Assembly: GCA_035543875.1 (NCBI GenBank)
Contig: DATKIY010000054.1
Span: 1 to 7,624, forward strand
Direction of reading: 5' to 3'
Length of the DNA stretch: 7,624 nucleotides
From: DATKIY01 sp035543875
Lineage (GTDB): Bacteria > Actinomycetota > Actinomycetes > JAHEKZ01
Under the pieces are notes generated by a model. The model did not search any database, was not told the DNA's origin, and was given only the letters and a program-made list of their open reading frames with translations. How positions within the stretch are numbered: position 1 is the first letter of the stretch; the number at the start of each line of letters is the position of its first letter. Shown here one piece after another: positions 5,424 to 7,624 of the stretch. The translations under genes and the position numbers were made by a program.

Positions 5424-6923
5424 ATGGCAGCTGGTAGCCATTTCATCGATGGTAAGCGCGTCGACAGCGTCGCCGGTGTAAATCCGGTCGCCACTCACGA
5501 CGTCATCGATCCCAGCAATGGCGATGTCATTGAAACCGTCAACCTCGCGGGTCCAGCCGACGTCGACGCAGCAGTTGCCGCAGCGAGTTCCGCATTTCCT
5601 GAGTGGTCCACCGCAACGCCGGGTGAACGGTCTGGAGCGATGCACACCCTCGCCGCTTTGCTCGCTGAGCGCGCGGCCGAGTTCGCGACCGTTGAAAGCC
5701 GGCAGGCGGGCAAACCGATCCGGTTGACGACAGAGTTTGATGTACCAGGCACGGTTGACAACACCGCGTTCTTTGCTGGGGCGGCGCGAAACCTCGAAGG
5801 CAAGGCGGCCGGCGAGTACAGCGCAGACCACACCTCGATTATTCGACGCGAAGCGATCGGAGTCATTGGGTCGATTGCGCCGTGGAACTATCCGTTGCAG
5901 ATGGCCGCATGGAAAGTCCTTCCCGCGATTGCCGCTGGCAACACCATCGTTTTGAAGCCAGCCGAACTCACACCACTCACTTCGCTGATGTTTGCCGAGG
6001 CCGCGCACGACGCGGGTATCCCGGCTGGGGTCGTCAACGTCATTACGGGGCGGGGGAGCGTAGCGGGCGAGCATCTGATCGCCCACCCAGACGTGTCCAT
6101 GGTTTCGTTTACCGGCTCAACTCCGATCGGCCAGAAGGTCATGCAAACCGCGTCCGGCACGGTCAAGCGAGTCCACCTTGAGCTAGGCGGTAAAGCGCCG
6201 TTCCTCGTCTTCGACGATGCTGACCTCGACGCGGCAATTCAAGGCGCAGTTGCCGGTGCACTCATCAACACTGGTCAAGACTGCACCGCCGCAACTCGTG
6301 CCTACGTCCAGCGTCCGCTGTACGAAGCCTTCGTTCAGGGAGTGGCCGACGTCATGGGCACCGTGCGACTCGGAGCCACGGCTGACAGTTCCACCGACCA
6401 GGGTCCGTTGATCTCACGTAAGCAGCAGGAGCGGGTCGCTGGCTACGTCGAGCGGGCACGCAACTACGGCGCGAAGATCGTACGAGGCGGCGCGATTCCC
6501 GGGGGAGAGTTAGCGCGCGGTTCTTACTACGAGCCGACGCTCGTCGTCGACGCTCCCCAAGATTCCGAAATCGTCCAAGAAGAACTCTTTGGACCTGTCT
6601 TGGTTGTGTTGCCCTTCGACGACGATGACGAAGGTCTGCGCTTGGCCAACGACACCCCGTATGGCCTGGCGGCGTCGTGCTGGACCCGAGATGTGTTCCG
6701 GTCGATGCGCGCTACTGCCGAGATTCGCTCCGGCTGCGTATGGGTGAACGACCACATCCCGATCATCAGCGAGATGCCACACGGCGGCTACAAGCAGTCG
6801 GGTGCTGGAAAAGATATGAGTCAGTACTCGCTCGATGAGTACACCAATGTTAAGCACGTCATGTACGACCGAACCGCGGTCGTACGCAAAGACTGGCACC
6901 GCACCATCTTTGGTGGTCGGTGA
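5424..6923 (+). CDS. Second aminobutyraldehyde-type NAD-dependent aldehyde dehydrogenase
   Basis: The 499-residue protein carries all aldehyde dehydrogenase motifs: APWNYP with Asn155, VLKPAE with Lys178, LELGGK with Glu253, GQDCTAATR with catalytic Cys287, the standard GPLIS at 327-331, and EELFGP with Glu387. It is a paralogue of the dehydrogenase at 1932, sharing about half of the aligned core residues by eye, including FFAGAAR, HTS(I/M)IRRE, KAP and the EMPHGG segment. It has an extra tail of about 19 residues ending WHRTIFGGR. The HTSIIRRE segment and overall likeness place it near gamma-aminobutyraldehyde dehydrogenases. Its neighbour 54 bp downstream encodes a polyamine-type binding protein, so uptake and oxidation are probably in one operon. 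PucR, encoded divergently, is the likely regulator. Exact aldehyde preference (4-aminobutanal, 3-aminopropanal or other) cannot be read from sequence. Confidence 0.93.
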   Translation: MAAGSHFIDGKRVDSVAGVNPVATHDVIDPSNGDVIETVNLAGPADVDAAVAAASSAFPEWSTATPGERSGAMHTLAALLAERAAEFATVESRQAGKPIRLTTEFDVPGTVDNTAFFAGAARNLEGKAAGEYSADHTSIIRREAIGVIGSIAPWNYPLQMAAWKVLPAIAAGNTIVLKPAELTPLTSLMFAEAAHDAGIPAGVVNVITGRGSVAGEHLIAHPDVSMVSFTGSTPIGQKVMQTASGTVKRVHLELGGKAPFLVFDDADLDAAIQGAVAGALINTGQDCTAATRAYVQRPLYEAFVQGVADVMGTVRLGATADSSTDQGPLISRKQQERVAGYVERARNYGAKIVRGGAIPGGELARGSYYEPTLVVDAPQDSEIVQEELFGPVLVVLPFDDDDEGLRLANDTPYGLAASCWTRDVFRSMRATAEIRSGCVWVNDHIPIISEMPHGGYKQSGAGKDMSQYSLDEYTNVKHVMYDRTAVVRKDWHRTIFGGR

Positions 6924-6962
6924 TGCCGTATCGAGGGGATTCGGCGCCAGATCAACTCACGC

Positions 6963-6967
6963 GGAGG
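6963..6967 (+). promoter_or_regulatory. Ribosome binding site GGAGG for the binding protein gene
   Basis: A strong GGAGG lies 10 nt before ATG at 6978, a slightly long but workable spacing. The 54-bp gap after the dehydrogenase stop has no evident terminator hairpin, supporting co-transcription. Confidence 0.7.
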
Positions 6968-6977
6968 ATCAACAAGC

Positions 6978-7624
6978 ATGACTGAAGACAACACACAGCC
7001 CTTCCCGGTCGCGGGGGTTCGCGAGACCGGTTTGTCGCGGCGTCACTTCCTACGCGGAGTCGGAGCGAGCGGTGCTGCGGTAGCCGGCGCAGGTCTGCTT
7101 GCGGCGTGCGGAAACGACACCACTCCGTCTGGCGAACAGCCGACCGACCAGTCGACGATTGACAATCTGCTCAACGTGGCCAACTGGCCGCTCTACATCG
7201 ACACCAAGCGCGTCGACGACGTTAAGACCTATCCGACCCTTGAGGCGTTCGAAGCCGAGACTGGCATCGATGTCACGTACACCGAGCCGATCAACGACAA
7301 CGAGGAGTACTTCGCCAAGATCCGGCCGATCCTCGCGGCAGGAAACGACATCGGTCAAGACATCATCATCATGACCGACTGGATGGCGTCCAACCTGATC
7401 AACATCGGGTATCTCCAGAAGTTGGACAAGAGCAACATCCCGAACATGGACAACATCGTTCCCAAGCTCAAGAGCCCGGTGTTCGACCCCAACCGGGACT
7501 ACTCGATTCCGTGGCAGTCCGGCGTCACGGGCATTGCCTACGACTCTGGCCAGGTGGGTGAGGTGTCGACAATCAACGACCTGCTCACTAACCCCGACCT
7601 CAGTGGTGCGATCACCGTGCTCAA
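6978..7624 (+). CDS. PotD-like polyamine-type ABC transporter substrate-binding lipoprotein, partial
   Basis: 215 codons are open from ATG at 6978 to the window edge. The N-terminus has a twin-arginine motif, SRRHFLRG (Arg21-Arg22), a hydrophobic Ala/Gly stretch and a lipobox LAAC with Cys44. The mature protein is therefore predicted to be exported folded by Tat and lipid-anchored outside the membrane. The mature part resembles spermidine/putrescine-binding proteins: NWPLYI (residues 69-74), FEAETGIDVTY (91-101), GYLQKLDKSNIPN (144-156) and DYSIPWQSGVTGIAY (174-188). Trp70 and Tyr73 align with the polyamine-contacting Trp/Tyr of E. coli PotD. The following STYY segment of PotD is not conserved (TDW at 133-135), so the ligand may not be classical spermidine. 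Permease and ATPase genes presumably follow beyond the window. Roughly 40% of the protein is missing. Confidence 0.9.
   Translation, partial: MTEDNTQPFPVAGVRETGLSRRHFLRGVGASGAAVAGAGLLAACGNDTTPSGEQPTDQSTIDNLLNVANWPLYIDTKRVDDVKTYPTLEAFEAETGIDVTYTEPINDNEEYFAKIRPILAAGNDIGQDIIIMTDWMASNLINIGYLQKLDKSNIPNMDNIVPKLKSPVFDPNRDYSIPWQSGVTGIAYDSGQVGEVSTINDLLTNPDLSGAITVL

Noticed and set aside
5280..6086. 268-codon minus-strand open frame
   Set aside because: Antisense to the dehydrogenase with clear catalytic motifs; its translation has no recognisable domain.
1..7624. Mobile element, CRISPR array, phage or defence system
   Set aside because: No transposase, integrase, regular short repeat-spacer array or nuclease gene is visible. 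All genes fit a metabolic locus with uniform composition.

Overview
The window looks like a piece of a high-GC actinobacterial chromosome. The coding strands are G+C rich with C/G-ending codons, GTG is used as a start, genes are tightly packed, and the PucR-type regulator and Tat-dependent lipoprotein are both common in Actinobacteria. I cannot name a genus from sequence alone. I see no mobile element, RNA gene or CRISPR array.

Layout. (1) 1-1658, minus strand: an Lrp/AsnC-family regulator (1185-1658) is followed by a class III PLP aminotransferase (1-1188, C-terminus cut by the window edge). The two overlap at an ATGA stop/start, so they form one translationally coupled unit. (2) 1659-1931: a divergent control region with a three-copy CGGATT(T/C)G motif around a TTGACA box, then a leader of about 190 nt with several possible stems. 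(3) 1932-3374, plus strand: an aldehyde dehydrogenase resembling gamma-aminobutyraldehyde dehydrogenase (PatD type). (4) 3375-3395: a 21-bp convergent gap almost filled by a small hairpin. (5) 3396-5042, minus strand: a full-length PucR-family regulator. (6) 5043-5423: a second divergent control region, enriched in CTGTC/GACAG half-sites including a 10-bp palindrome. (7) 5424-6923, plus strand: a second, paralogous aldehyde dehydrogenase. (8) 6978-7624, plus strand: the start of a PotD-like polyamine-type ABC transporter binding protein with a Tat signal and lipobox, running off the window.

How the parts probably work together (inference). The binding protein, with transporter subunits presumably encoded beyond the right edge, would import a polyamine-like amine. 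The aminotransferase would convert a terminal amine such as that of putrescine to an aminoaldehyde. The two dehydrogenases would oxidise aminoaldehydes to amino acids such as GABA. This is the direct transamination route rather than the gamma-glutamylated route, as no glutamyl-polyamine synthetase is seen. Two local regulators, Lrp/AsnC on the left and PucR on the right, each sit divergently to one dehydrogenase and probably sense pathway metabolites. The locus belongs to recognisable families. The less described parts are the regulator pairing, the operator candidates, the structured leader and the exact substrates.
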